This document shows positions 10,991 to 20,501 of a stretch of 64,000 nt of DNA, one piece after another. The notes under the pieces are model-generated. The model worked only from the letters and a program-made list of their open reading frames with translations, made no database searches and was not told where the DNA came from. This stretch comes from Coenobita brevimanus. Lineage: Eukaryota > Arthropoda > Malacostraca > Decapoda > Coenobitidae. Each line of letters starts with the position of its first letter. Positions within the stretch are counted from its first letter, which is position 1. A program made the translations under genes and the position numbers. The stretch lies in contig CM064713.1 in assembly GCA_032717465.1 (NCBI GenBank), forward strand, positions 6,619,001 to 6,683,000, read 5' to 3'.

Positions 10991-11155
10991 TCTCCTTAAA
11001 CTTCAGTGTTATTTTTCTGATCGATATTTAAAATATTAGTTGAGCAAATATCTTTAAAAAATATAAATCACTCTTATTTGTGCTATTTCACCTAAAATAC
11101 TACCAAAAAAAAATAGTATATTTATATATTCTTCCAAGAGAAAGTTAGGACAATA
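10991..11155. other. AT-rich spacer
   Basis: About 160 AT-rich bases between the mariner remnant and the first terminal repeat of a Tigger-like element. I see no gene or repeat here. Confidence 0.5.
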
Positions 11156-11349
11156 CAGTAATTTTCCCCAATATCCAATGTAATACAGCCAAAGGCATGT
11201 CCGGAAATTGGGCCCCTGCCTCCTGGACTGGTACTTATGGACCCCCCCCCCTATTTTTTTTTTAATGCAAGGAAGAAGGAACCAAAGGCCGTGGGCCCGC
11301 AATTATTATTCCTTCCAAGAGAAAAACAAAATACAAAAGAGAGCCAAAT

Positions 11350-12584
11350 TCAAGATCCGATCATTTCGAGATGCCTGGACACACTGCATTTGAAAGACTG
11401 GAGATCATAGGAAGCAGGAAATACAGACAGAGGGAGACAGTTCCAGAGTTGATCTTTTGCATAAATGAAGGACTGGGAGTAATGGTTAACTCTCGCATTA
11501 GAGAGTTGGACAGAAAAGGGATGAGAGTTTGCTGCTAGCAAGTGCTACGCACCCGTCGTAGAGGTAGAGGAATGCATGCAGACACTTCAGAGGAGAAGTG
11601 ACCATTAAAGCAGCAACAGAAAAGAGATAAAGATGCAACAGTGCAGCAAAGAGACAGAGGTTGAAGGGAGTCAGTAAGATGAGAATTAATGAGACGAAAA
11701 GCATTTGACTCCATCCTATTGAGAAGAGCTGTATGTGGGGAGCCTCCCCACACATGAGAGTTGTACTCCACACAGGGGTAGATAAAACCCCTGCATAGAG
11801 TCAACAATTGTGCAAGGGTAAAGAAGGAACAGAGTCAGATTAGCACACTTAATCTCTTGGAAGCAGATTTTACAAGAGATGTAATATGATCTTTCCAAGA
11901 TAAGTCCCGAGTAAATGAAACCCCAAGCATGGTCAAGGATGATGTAGGATTAAGCTGAATACAGTATTATTAAACGTTAGTCACTTAGTGGGTATACCTG
12001 GGGAAGATTTTGTCGGGTTGATAGGTGTAAAAACTGAGTCTTTGATGCATTAAAAACAACCAGATTATTTTTACCCCAGTCAGACACTAGGTGTGCCATA
12101 GCCTCATCCCTTGTTTATTGAAGTAACTGCTGAGATTGATGCTGCGGGAACTGAATGGAAAGGTGAAGGGTGGAGTCATCAACGTACGAGTGGATAGGGT
12201 TAGATGTACAGCTTAGAAGGTCACTGATGAATAAAAGGAAGAAAGTTGGTGATAGGACAGAGCCCTGAGGAACACCACACTTGACAGATCTAGGAGAAGA
12301 ATGACGGCCGTCTAAAACCGTGGCTATAGAACGACCAGAAAGGAAGCTAGAGATGAAGGCACAGATAGTAGGATAGAAACCGTAAGAAGGAAATTTGGAA
12401 ATTAAAGATTTATGGCAGACTCGATTGAAAGCCTTTGAGATGTCAAGTGCAATGGCAAAGCTTTCGCCAAAGTCCCGAAAGGAGGATGACCAGGAGTCTG
12501 AAAGATAGGTGAGAAGATCGCCAGTGAAGCGTCCCTGACGGAACCCATGCTGACGATCAAAAAGAAGGTTGTGATAGGATTGTG
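11350..12584 (-). pseudogene. LINE H: 3' part of reverse transcriptase ORF
   Basis: The minus strand carries the C-terminal half of the RT protein. The region just inside 12584 corresponds to the RQHGFRQGRFTGDLLTYL block, followed by the palm ALDISKAF near 12450, then a degraded thumb. The end at 11350-11541 reads SQSFIYAKDQLWNCLPLS and SYDLQSFKCSVSRHL, the family C-terminus. The first half of the gene lies at 15146-16909. Frameshifts and stops break the translation in several places. Confidence 0.72.
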
Positions 12585-12595
12585 CTAGGAAAGAT
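12585..12595. repeat. Target-site duplication of RTE copy A5, left
   Basis: CTAGGAAAGAT here is repeated at 15135-15145. Removing one copy plus 12596-15134 rejoins LINE H sequence smoothly. Confidence 0.9.
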
Positions 12596-12821
12596 CTATC
12601 TATCTATCTATTGCAAGACGCCTCAATCCCGTTTGGGGTGGCCACAAACAAATCGCCTCCAAGTCGCCCTGTCCCCCGCCATTTCACTCCCCTGCTCCCA
12701 ACTCACACCCCCCTCTCTCATATACCTCTCCACCCCATCTCTCCATCTCATCCTCGGCCTCCCCCTCCCTCTTTCCCCCTCCACCTCACTCACATACACT
12801 CTCTTCGTCAGTCTTTGACCA

Positions 12822-13991
12822 TTTGAGAGACAGACAAATGAGGACAGTAATTATATAGGAAAAGATGTCTGGATGGAGGGAAGTAACAAGTGGAGTCCCT
12901 CAAGGCTCAGTGTTGGCGCCAGTAATGTTCCTGATTTATGTAAATGATATGGTAGATGGAGTGAACAGTTATGCGAGTCTGTTTGCTGATGATGTAAAGA
13001 TCTTGAGGAAGATAGAGGTTGAGGAGGATTGTAAAATACTGCAGGAGGATTTGGATAGGATACACAATTGGAGCCGGACGTGGGAAATGAAATTTAATGT
13101 AAAGAAATGTAAAATATTGGAAATGGGTAAAAGTACCAGGAGACCATCACTGAATTATTTTTTGGGTAATGAATTAATCACAAAAAGGAGAGAAGAGAAA
13201 GATTTGGGAGTGCTGGTCCAAGATAGTTTGTCACCAGAAAAGCACATTAACAAGATAGTTGGAGAGACTTATAAGCTCTTGACTAACATAAGAGTAGCAT
13301 TTCATTATATGGATGAGGAAATGATGAAAAAATTGATAGTGGCCATGATCCGCCCCAGGTTAGAATATGCAGCGGTAGTGTGGTCCCCACACAAAAAGAA
13401 AGATATAAACAAGATTGAGAGAATACAAAGAACAGCAACCAAGATGGTCCCCAGTCTGACAGACCTGTCATACAGAGAGAGGCTGGAAAAACTGGATTTG
13501 CCTTCGTTAGAGGAAAGGAGAAAGAGGGGAGACATGATTGCGGTGTTCAGGACCATGGTGGGAGTAGATAAAATTGACAAAGAAGATCTGTTTGTATGGG
13601 ATAAGAGAGCAACAAGAGGACATGGAATGAAATTGAAAAAGTCAAGCTGCTTGAAGGATATCAAGAAATATAGCTTTCCTTACAGAAGTATAGACTTATG
13701 GAATAGCCTGGACAAAGAGATCGTCCAGTCTAAAAACATAAACGAGTTTAAAGTTAAATTCGACTTATTGAGAAACAGCGACGGAAACCCACGAGCATAG
13801 TACATTCCGTGTATATCACAATTAGGTATATTCTTAAATATTTGGAACGACTTAGACAAAGAGGTGGTGCATGAGAAAAACATTCATGTGTGTAAAGGTA
13901 GACTTGATAAATGTGGATATGGAGACAGGACAACACGAGCATTGCTCAATTCCTGTATACTACAAATAGGTAAATACAAATAGGTAAATAC
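12822..13991 (+). mobile_element. CR1-like LINE, family B, 5'-truncated copy nested in A5
   Basis: This 1.17-kb 3' fragment carries an open RT C-terminal frame and a complete 3' UTR that ends in two units of AAATAGGTAAATAC. It begins within the RT at TTTGAGAGACAGACAAATGA. It lies opposite in strand to its host. Its open frame and close match to B1 and B3 suggest it is among the youngest insertions here. No target duplication is evident, and about 15 bases of host sequence are missing at the site. Confidence 0.88.
12865..13800 (+). CDS. CR1-like reverse transcriptase C-terminal part, open frame
   Basis: This 311-codon open frame is the 3' end of a CR1 ORF2. In order it shows SGVPQGSVLAPVMFLIYVND (RT block), the catalytic LFADDVKIL box at about residues 40-48, DLGVLVQDSL, MDEEMMKKLIVAMIRPRLEY, VVWSPHKKKDINKIERIQR, and the C-terminal KYSFPYRSIDLWNSLDKEIV. 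The stop is at 13798-13800. The endonuclease and RT fingers are missing through 5' truncation, so it is not expected to act, although the frame carries no visible lesion. The start at 12865 is simply the first Met and is not a real initiation site. Confidence 0.8.
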   Translation: MSGWREVTSGVPQGSVLAPVMFLIYVNDMVDGVNSYASLFADDVKILRKIEVEEDCKILQEDLDRIHNWSRTWEMKFNVKKCKILEMGKSTRRPSLNYFLGNELITKRREEKDLGVLVQDSLSPEKHINKIVGETYKLLTNIRVAFHYMDEEMMKKLIVAMIRPRLEYAAVVWSPHKKKDINKIERIQRTATKMVPSLTDLSYRERLEKLDLPSLEERRKRGDMIAVFRTMVGVDKIDKEDLFVWDKRATRGHGMKLKKSSCLKDIKKYSFPYRSIDLWNSLDKEIVQSKNINEFKVKFDLLRNSDGNPRA

Positions 13992-15134
13992 ATGGCCAAA
14001 CCACCTCAGTGTGTTCCTCATAACGCTTCCTATCACATCCACATCAACACCACAACGCTCCTTTATATCCTCATTCGTCAGCCTGTCTCTCCATGTGACT
14101 CCACAGGCTCCTCTTAAATAACTCATTTCCACGGCTCTCACTCTTGACTTGTGTCCTTACAACAACGTCCAAGCTTCACTTCCGTACGTTAGAGTTGGTA
14201 TCACAATACTGTCATGTAGTAACTTTTTCACTTCCATGCTCACTTCCCTGTTTCTTATCACTGCTTTCAAAGAACCAGCAACCTTTCTTCCCTGCTGTAC
14301 CCTTTCAAGCACTTCACCCTCCAAACCTCCATTCTTACTCATCACACTACCCAAGTACTTAAACGTACTCACATTTTCCAATTCCTCACCATCCAACCTC
14401 GCTGTACATTCACTGACTTCACCTCTCTCAAAGACCATCACTTTACTCTTCCCTACATTCACCTTTAGATTCCGTTTTTTACACACTCTCTCAAACTCAT
14501 CCACCAAGCCTTGCAGCTCCCCTTCGTCTTCACTCAACAACACGGTATCATCTGCAAACAACAGTACAGGGAGTTTCCAAACACTATCCTCTCTCACCAG
14601 GGCCAATCCAACATCCACCACCCTACCTTGTACCTCTTTTATTACCCCATCCATGTACAGATTGAACAACCATGGAGACATGACACATCCCTGTTTCAAC
14701 CCAACTTTCAAAGAGAAAAATTCACTTAGTTCACCATCCACACGCACTACAGCCTTCGCACCATCGTACATACTCTTCACAGCATTCAACAACTTCCCAT
14801 CTATTCCATATATTCTTAACACTTTCCACAATCCTAGTCTATCCACCCTGTCATATGCTTTCTCCAAATCCATGAAAGCCGCATACAACTTCTTTCCCTT
14901 CTCTAGAAACTTTTCCACTAAAGATCTGAGAATGAATATCTGATCTACACAACCTCTTCCCTTCCTAAAACCTCCCTGTTCTTCTCCAACTAATTTCTCT
15001 GTTCTTTCTCTAACTCTGTCAATAAGTATCCTACCATATACTTTTCCTATTATACTAAGATGACAAATGCCCCTATGATTACCACACACTTCTTTTTCCC
15101 CTTTTCCTTTGTACAAGGGAATAATTATACCTGA
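13992..15134 (-). pseudogene. RTE-like RT fragment of copy A5
   Basis: A 319-codon minus-strand frame (14157-15116) is open from the 5' truncation point through the palm into the C-terminal domain. It has PLYKGKG-type start (YKGKGEKEVCGNHRGICHLS), MDLEKAYDRVDRLGLW, an intact LLFADDTVLLSEDEGE box and KYLGSVMSKN. It ends at 14157 where TTG TAA replaces the Leu-Glu-Gly seen in other copies. The C-terminal domain (13992-14141) is then cut by the CR1 insertion. It is inactive but young. Confidence 0.8.
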
Positions 15135-15145
15135 CTAGGAAAGAT
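15135..15145. repeat. Target-site duplication of RTE copy A5, right
   Basis: Second copy of CTAGGAAAGAT (see 12585-12595). Confidence 0.9.
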
Positions 15146-16909
15146 GCTTTAAAAATTTTCTATTAAGAATTGACTCGAAAACTTTTGAGATACAGGATGT
15201 TAAATCAATTGGACGATAGTTAGAGGGTTGGGAATGGTCACCCTTCTTTGGGACTGGCTGAATGAGAGCAAACTTCCAGCAAGAAGGAAAGGTACAAGTT
15301 GATGGACAAAGGCGAAAGAGTTTGCCTAGGCAGGGTGTAAGCACAGAAGCACAGTTCTTGAGAACAACAGGAAGGACTCCATCAGGCCCATATGCCTTGA
15401 TAGTATTGAGGCCTGTGATGTAAGAAAATACATCAGCTGAAGAAATTTTAATGTCAGCCATGAGGAAGTCAGAGGGGGGAAGTGATGGAGGAACAGCACT
15501 GGAATCGTCTAAGGTGTAATTGGAGGAGAAAAACTGAGCGAAGAGATCTGCTTCATCAGTAGAAGAAACAGCTACAGAGCCATCACAGCAAAAAAGAGGA
15601 GGGAAGGATGATGGGGTAAAGTTGTTAGAAAGGTTTTTGGCAAGGTGCCAGAAGGAGCGGGAAGAATTTGAGTTGGAGAGTTGAGAGCATTTAGTACGGA
15701 TGAAATTATTTTTAGCAGAGCGAAGAACAGACTTAGCATGATTCCAGGCAGAAACGTATAAAAGATCTGATTCAGGGGTGGGTTGGCTCCAGCACCTTTT
15801 ATAGGCCCTCTCCTTGTTGTGGACAGCATTAGAACATGCATGATTAAACCAAGGCTTTCTTGCATTAGTCAAAGGAAATGAGAAAGGAATGTATGCTTCC
15901 ATGCCTGAGAGAATAACCTCTGTAATGTGCAAGGCACTCTCAGATGGCTCTCGGCCATGGAAGCAATAATCATTCCAGGGAAAATCAAAGAACTACTGCC
16001 TTAGGGCCTCCCAGTCCGCAGCTCCAAAGTGCCACAGATGACGTTTCTTTGGAGGGTCCACAGGCCGTACCAGAGCGATAGGACAGGTTCAGGTGATAAG
16101 GTTGTGATCGGAGGAGACCAACGGAATGAAAAGATTAACAGCGTAAGCAGAAGGATTAGTTGTAAGGAAGAGGTCAACTATGTTGGAGCTCTCTCCAAGG
16201 CGGTCAGGGACATGGGTAGGGTGCTGTATAAGCTGCTCTTGGTCATTAAGGATAGAAAAGGTGTAGGCTTGTGTACCAGGTGGATCAGTGAAAGGAGAGG
16301 AGAGCCAAAGGTGATGGTGAACATTGAAATCTCCTAGAATGGAGATTTCAGAGAAAGGAGAAATGGATAGAATGTGTTCCGTCGTAGATGTAAGACAGTC
16401 AAAGAATTTTTGATAGTCAGCAGAATTAGGAGATAAGTACACAGTGCAGATATAGTTTGTCAGAGAATGACAGGAAAGCCGAAGCCAGAGTGTAGAGAAC
16501 TCAGAAGAATCGAGTTCAGGAACACGAGAGCAAGATAAGTCGTTGCGTATATATACACAACAGCCACATTTGGCTTTGAAATAAGTATAGAGAAAGTAGG
16601 AGGATAAAGAAAAGGGACTGCTGTCAGTTGCCTAAGATAGGTTAGTCTCAGTTAGAAATAGAAGGTGAGGTTTGGAGAAGGAGAGGTGGTGCTCAACAGA
16701 GCGAAGTTAGAGGAAAGACCACGAATGTTGCAGAAATGAAGAAGAAGAGAGTCAGACGGTGGTTCCAGGCAGATCGAGTCGTCACCGGGAGAGGGGTGGA
16801 AAGTGAGGGCATTTATGGTCCCCCCCCCTGGGGACTGCGAGGCCATGTGTTGCGCTGCCATAATTTTTTTTTTAATTTTGGAAAAGGAAATGTAGTGTGT
16901 ACTGTGCAT
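15146..16909 (-). pseudogene. LINE H: endonuclease and first part of reverse transcriptase
   Basis: Minus-strand frames together give the 5' part of the ORF. An N-terminal MAAQHMASQS precedes LHFCNIRGLSSNFALL near 16700 (endonuclease start), then LGDFNVHHHLWL and SSDHNLIT at 16089-16442, then the RT at 15146-15932 with AYGPDGVLPVVLKNCAS, QPVPKKGDHSQPSNYRPIDL and SKVFESILNRKFLKHL. Stops and frameshifts occur between 16442 and 16650 and between 15932 and 16089. The rest of the RT is at 11350-12584. Confidence 0.76.
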
Positions 16910-17107
16910 GTAGTTTGGTGTTGATAGTTAAAGAAACTTGTATTGGAGAGCATGCTGGCCTACTCTCTGTGTTACTGAGACAATGAAAAAGTTCAGCAAA
17001 AGGGGGATGGTCAGGACCTAGTCCCACGGGCTGATGAAACGGGAGCCCCTGCTCTCCCTGTCATCAGATTTCCATCCACCTTGGGAGTACTGCCCTGCTC
17101 AACTGGT

Positions 17108-17869
17108 GCTACGGTCTAGCCTAACTTTGAGGGCCACCTAAATAACTCCCTACAGGACATGCATAGCACCTATGTAAGACCCTATTCACACAAATAACAC
17201 AAATAAGGACATAAAGCATGAAATAAATGAAAAGAAACCCCAAAGAATGAGGAATTAGAAGTGAGTATGGAAAATATTTAGCAGTGTACAGGGTACTTGC
17301 AGCACATCTGTGGTCGCCTCCTCTAAGGCTCTGGCAGCGGTGAAAAGCTCTTGAAGCACGTACAGTAATCCAGTGTTGTGCTGCACTTAATTCTTTGCAC
17401 TGTGAGTTATAATTGTTTAACACTGCACATTCTCTTCTTAATTGCACCATGCCAGTTTCAACCGCCAGTTTTCACTCTACACTTAATCCTTTGCACTCTA
17501 AATTCTAATTTCTTAACACTGCACAACACTATAAATTCCCATGTGGTCTAGTGGTGGGGTATTGCAGGTTATTCACTGATTATTCACAAAAACGAGCACA
17601 TGCAGCATACGCTGCGATGAGCATCTACTCACGACGGTAGTTAGGTGGTAACTGGGGAGGGGGGAGGAGGGAAGGGGTGAAGGGGCCTTGTGTAAACACA
17701 GGTGTCTGGTGTCGCACGCCGATTTCAAATTACAGATGGGAAAAAATTCGGATTTAGGAGGGATTTTTTTCATTTTATGGTCATTTTTGGGTTCCGAAGG
17801 CCCAGGCCCAAAATATCCGGAAACTGGGGTGTCTGGGAATTGGGCGTCCGGTTATTAGAGGGATTACTA
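17108..17869. mobile_element. Right part of the Tigger-like element split by LINE H
   Basis: This is the 3' remainder of the unit that begins at 11156. It resumes with CTAGCCTAACTTTGAGGGCC and runs to the terminal inverted repeat ending GGATTACTA before TA. It lines up, in reverse, with 30566-31290 and in part with 57390-58060. It holds no transposase domain. Confidence 0.75.
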
Positions 17870-17871
17870 TA

Positions 17872-18734
17872 TCTGCCAATGAGACTGTTTTTGGACTGTA
17901 AAAGGCAAAAAATGTGCATGAATATTAACATTTGTATATAATCTGACTTGTACAAAAACTTGTACATATAGTCTATCCATAGTTTAATGTTAATCAGACT
18001 CTAAGATGTTATGGCGTAACGAAGATTAGTGCTGCCAGACGCACGAAGCAGGCATACACAGATCAGCTGATGGAGCAGATCAGTGTAAGTACAGACAGAC
18101 GGCTGTTTTGGTTTGCTTGGAAAACTAGTTGTACCAGAGGCAGCATCTAAATATTTACATGCTTTCTTAACGTGAATTAAGTTTTATTCTTACACACAGG
18201 GAGTTTAATTTGTTAGTATGAATTATAACTACCTTTTGTTATTGGTTAAAGACATATACTGTATATATATTTTTATGGTGGCATAATCCAGGCCACAACC
18301 ACTGTGAAATATTTCTTTTTTATTATTTTTTTTCATGCTGCATTGACACAGTACTGTTTTAATGAGAAGAAATAGAATTTTTATATATTTTTACAATATG
18401 TAAGATGCACGAAAAAGGACATTCAATTACTGCCCGACACGTGACTTTTTTCCATCTGAAAAATTAAAATATTGGTGATATCTGGCATTTCTCCAGCTGC
18501 GCGAATGACTAATGAGACGAAGCACCTGCAGGAGATACTGAAAACCAACTTTGAAAAATGTTTCAAATGGAAAGAACACTGGGCTGTGTGTTTCAAGTCA
18601 GAAAGAGGCTACTTTAAGGGGGAGTAGTGTCCTAGTTCAACAGGTTAGTTAGTTATTTTTTTTTTAGAGCCTAAGGTTGGACACTTTCAGAAACAATATG
18701 AAAATTGCAGTTTACAACAGTTTCAATGCACATA
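17872..18734. other. Low-repeat stretch with a mariner scrap
   Basis: Mostly AT-rich sequence that I cannot assign. Around 18508-18628 the plus strand translates to FEKCFKWKEHWAVCFKSERG and YFKGE, which resembles the extreme C-terminus of mariner transposases. No other mariner blocks are visible nearby, so this would be a short relic. Confidence 0.4.
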
Positions 18735-19071
18735 CAGTAAACCCTCAAAGATCCGGACTTCAAAGATCCGGATTTTGCGAAGATCTGGACCATTTCTTGG
18801 CAAATTTTCAATTTAAAACATTGGCTACAAGATACACAATTTATTAAAATTTACGAAAAAAATATTTGTACACATTATTATACTATCCTATTAATAATAT
18901 TAAGGTGAATATAAAAAATAAGTTTGTTTTTATTTTGCATTAAGTTATACCTAAACCACCATAAGTTTTCTTTCATATGAGCAAATTTGTATAATTTCTG
19001 GAAGATCCGGATTTTTCGAGATCCGGATAGGGTTATAGCCCCAATTAGTCTGGATCTTTGAGGGTTTACTG
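18735..19071. mobile_element. Tigger/pogo-type MITE, 337 bp
   Basis: It starts CAGTAAACCCTCAAAGATCC and ends with its reverse complement (one mismatch in about 24 bases), flanked by TA on both sides (18733-18734 and 19072-19073). The interior is AT-rich with further GATCCGGA motifs near both ends and no coding capacity. CAGT termini, TA duplication and size fit a non-autonomous pogo/Tigger element. Confidence 0.88.
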
Positions 19072-19206
19072 TATTTACATCTTCAGAAAGTTTTTGCAGC
19101 CCACTAAGGATATAAACAGTAGCATACTAGTGTGTGGTGGCACACAGTCTGGGAATCACTACTTTAGAGGATATGGGAAAACACTTACAGGATTTTGAAA
19201 CCTTAC

Positions 19207-19317
19207 CCATGTCACTGAGGAACTTGACTGTGGAGCAGGTGATGTGCGTGAAGAATGGAGAGGGTGTGCTAAGCTGACGACACAGGTAGCTATATGCATC
19301 ACACACCTGGAGGTTAT
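19207..19317 (-). CDS. Probable host-gene internal exon, 37 codons
   Basis: On the minus strand a 111-base open segment is bounded by a TTTACTGTAG acceptor (19318-19327) and a G|GTAAGG donor (19201-19206). Read in phase 1-1 it encodes NLQVCDAYSYLCRQLSTPSP followed by FFTHITCSTVKFLSDMG. The length is a multiple of three and both flanks carry the same phase, so the exon is symmetric. The composition is helical and Cys/Ser/Thr-rich, unlike any of the element proteins here. I do not recognise the protein, and no neighbouring exon could be identified in the window. It lies in the least repetitive part of the sequence, between a MITE and LINE G, as expected of an intron-rich host gene. Confidence 0.5.
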
Positions 19318-20408
19318 CTACAGTAAATGATTTTTATCATCATTATCAAAACATTATCTGCACCTAAGAAGATGGGCTACCTAAGCTAAAAATAAATGTT
19401 CAGTCACAAGAATTATTATGAGAGTATATACAGTACTGCACACAAAGGAACTATAAGACGACAAAATGGCAGAAAACTAAGTCTACATTAAACTTAAGGG
19501 CCCCATGGCTGTGTTTCTACCTGTATGTACCAGTATCTGATGAGGAAATAGAACAACATGAATGTTTACCTCCTCAGGTTTAAGAAGACAGGAAAACGCA
19601 TTGTATCATCATGTAGGTCTGAATAAAATTGGAAGAACAAACTTTTGCACTAAAATGGACTGATACTGAACCACTGTACATTATGCCTGGCAGTAAAAAA
19701 TGGCTCTTCCTGACCACAAACCAGTGAAATGGAAGTTCCTCCAATTTTCATCCTTGAGACCTAGACCATGAGGTAGCTAGTGTCAAAATATTTCCAATTA
19801 GAGACTTCACCAGATCCTGTTTCAGAAATCTGCCACTAGGTTTGCTTCCGTCGCCCAGCTCTGATGCGGGGTAAGCACTGGAAAAGTAGCCAGTGCTTAA
19901 TTTCTTTTTAATTTTGACACAAAGTTAAACACCTCAAAACATATTTTACTCATCAAATTACCCACATGGCATGATATGCTCTAAAGAAATTACAATATGG
20001 GAGCCCTTTGATTATATATAATGCATTATAAGTGTCATTGTGTAAACTCCACTTTCATTAGTTTACTCATCTCTGTAAGCATAACATAGAGACAAAACCT
20101 AGGCAATTTTACTAGAACCAACCATAAAGCAAGATAACAGTGATTAAAATATTTGTCATTCGTTAGTATCCACAAAAGAAAATAGATGTGTAGCCGCATA
20201 TTTAGCAACACCTTTCAAAATGCCTCCCTGCGTGACGTATGACTTTTCCTAACAATACGGACCTATTGGACGTCTTGGTCATCTTAGTAACCAAAGTCTA
20301 ACACAAATAATTCTTTTAAATGTTTCCCTGGCTCCACTGCACAGTTTAGTAAGTTTAAACTTCAACTCCTCGTACTCTGTTATGATTATAGATTCATACC
20401 GCACTGCC

Positions 20409-20409
<1 letters not shown>
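19318..20409. other. Unassigned intron-like sequence
   Basis: AT-rich sequence without a convincing reading frame or repeat boundary. It ends at the poly(T) run that marks the tail of LINE G. It may be intron of the gene whose exon is at 19207-19317. Confidence 0.45.
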
Positions 20410-20449
<40 letters not shown>

Positions 20450-20501
20450 AGAACGGAGGAAGGAAAAACAAATGGAAAAAAAAAATAATCCATACACCAG
20501 A

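Larger units (their letters stand above)
12596..15134 (-). mobile_element. RTE-like LINE, family A, copy A5, split by CR1 copy
   Basis: The 3' tail (CTAT)n lies at 12596-12612 and the 5'-truncated end at 15134, inside the RT. A CR1 family B copy (12822-13991) interrupts it near the 3' end: the left piece stops at CAGTCTTTGACC and the right piece resumes at CATGGCCAAACC, about 15 bases apart in intact copies such as 9080-9100. An 11-base duplication flanks the whole insertion, a clean target duplication for the RTE copy. Confidence 0.9.
11237..17107 (-). mobile_element. Single-ORF LINE, family H, split by RTE copy A5
   Basis: A Jockey/I-group-type LINE in minus orientation. Its 3' end with an A-rich tail lies near 11237-11255, and its 5' UTR and start lie near 16855-17107. 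RTE copy A5 (12596-15134) interrupts it, flanked by the 11-base duplication CTAGGAAAGAT. Without the insert it is about 3.3 kb and encodes endonuclease and RT in one frame without an upstream ORF1. It is related to element G at 20410-23400. Its own target is a Tigger-like element. Clade assignment is uncertain. Confidence 0.78.
11156..17869. mobile_element. Tigger/pogo-like non-autonomous element, split by LINE H
   Basis: The left part (11156-11236) begins with CAGTAATTTTCCCCAATATC after a TA, and the right part (about 17108-17869) ends in the matching inverted terminus before TATA. The inner sequence on both sides lines up with the copies at 23883-31368 and 57262. At the break, the left side ends in ACTTATGGACCCC and the right side resumes ACGGTCTAGCCTAAC, which are contiguous in the sister copy near 31250. 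Without the insert it would be about 840 bp with no transposase, so it is a deletion derivative of the coding family at 57262. TA duplication and CAGT termini fit pogo/Tigger. Confidence 0.75.

Noticed and set aside
18035..18093. Plus-strand exon ending in a GTAAGT donor
   Set aside because: The donor is good and about 20 codons are open, but no acceptor or conserved protein could be supported. Left unannotated.
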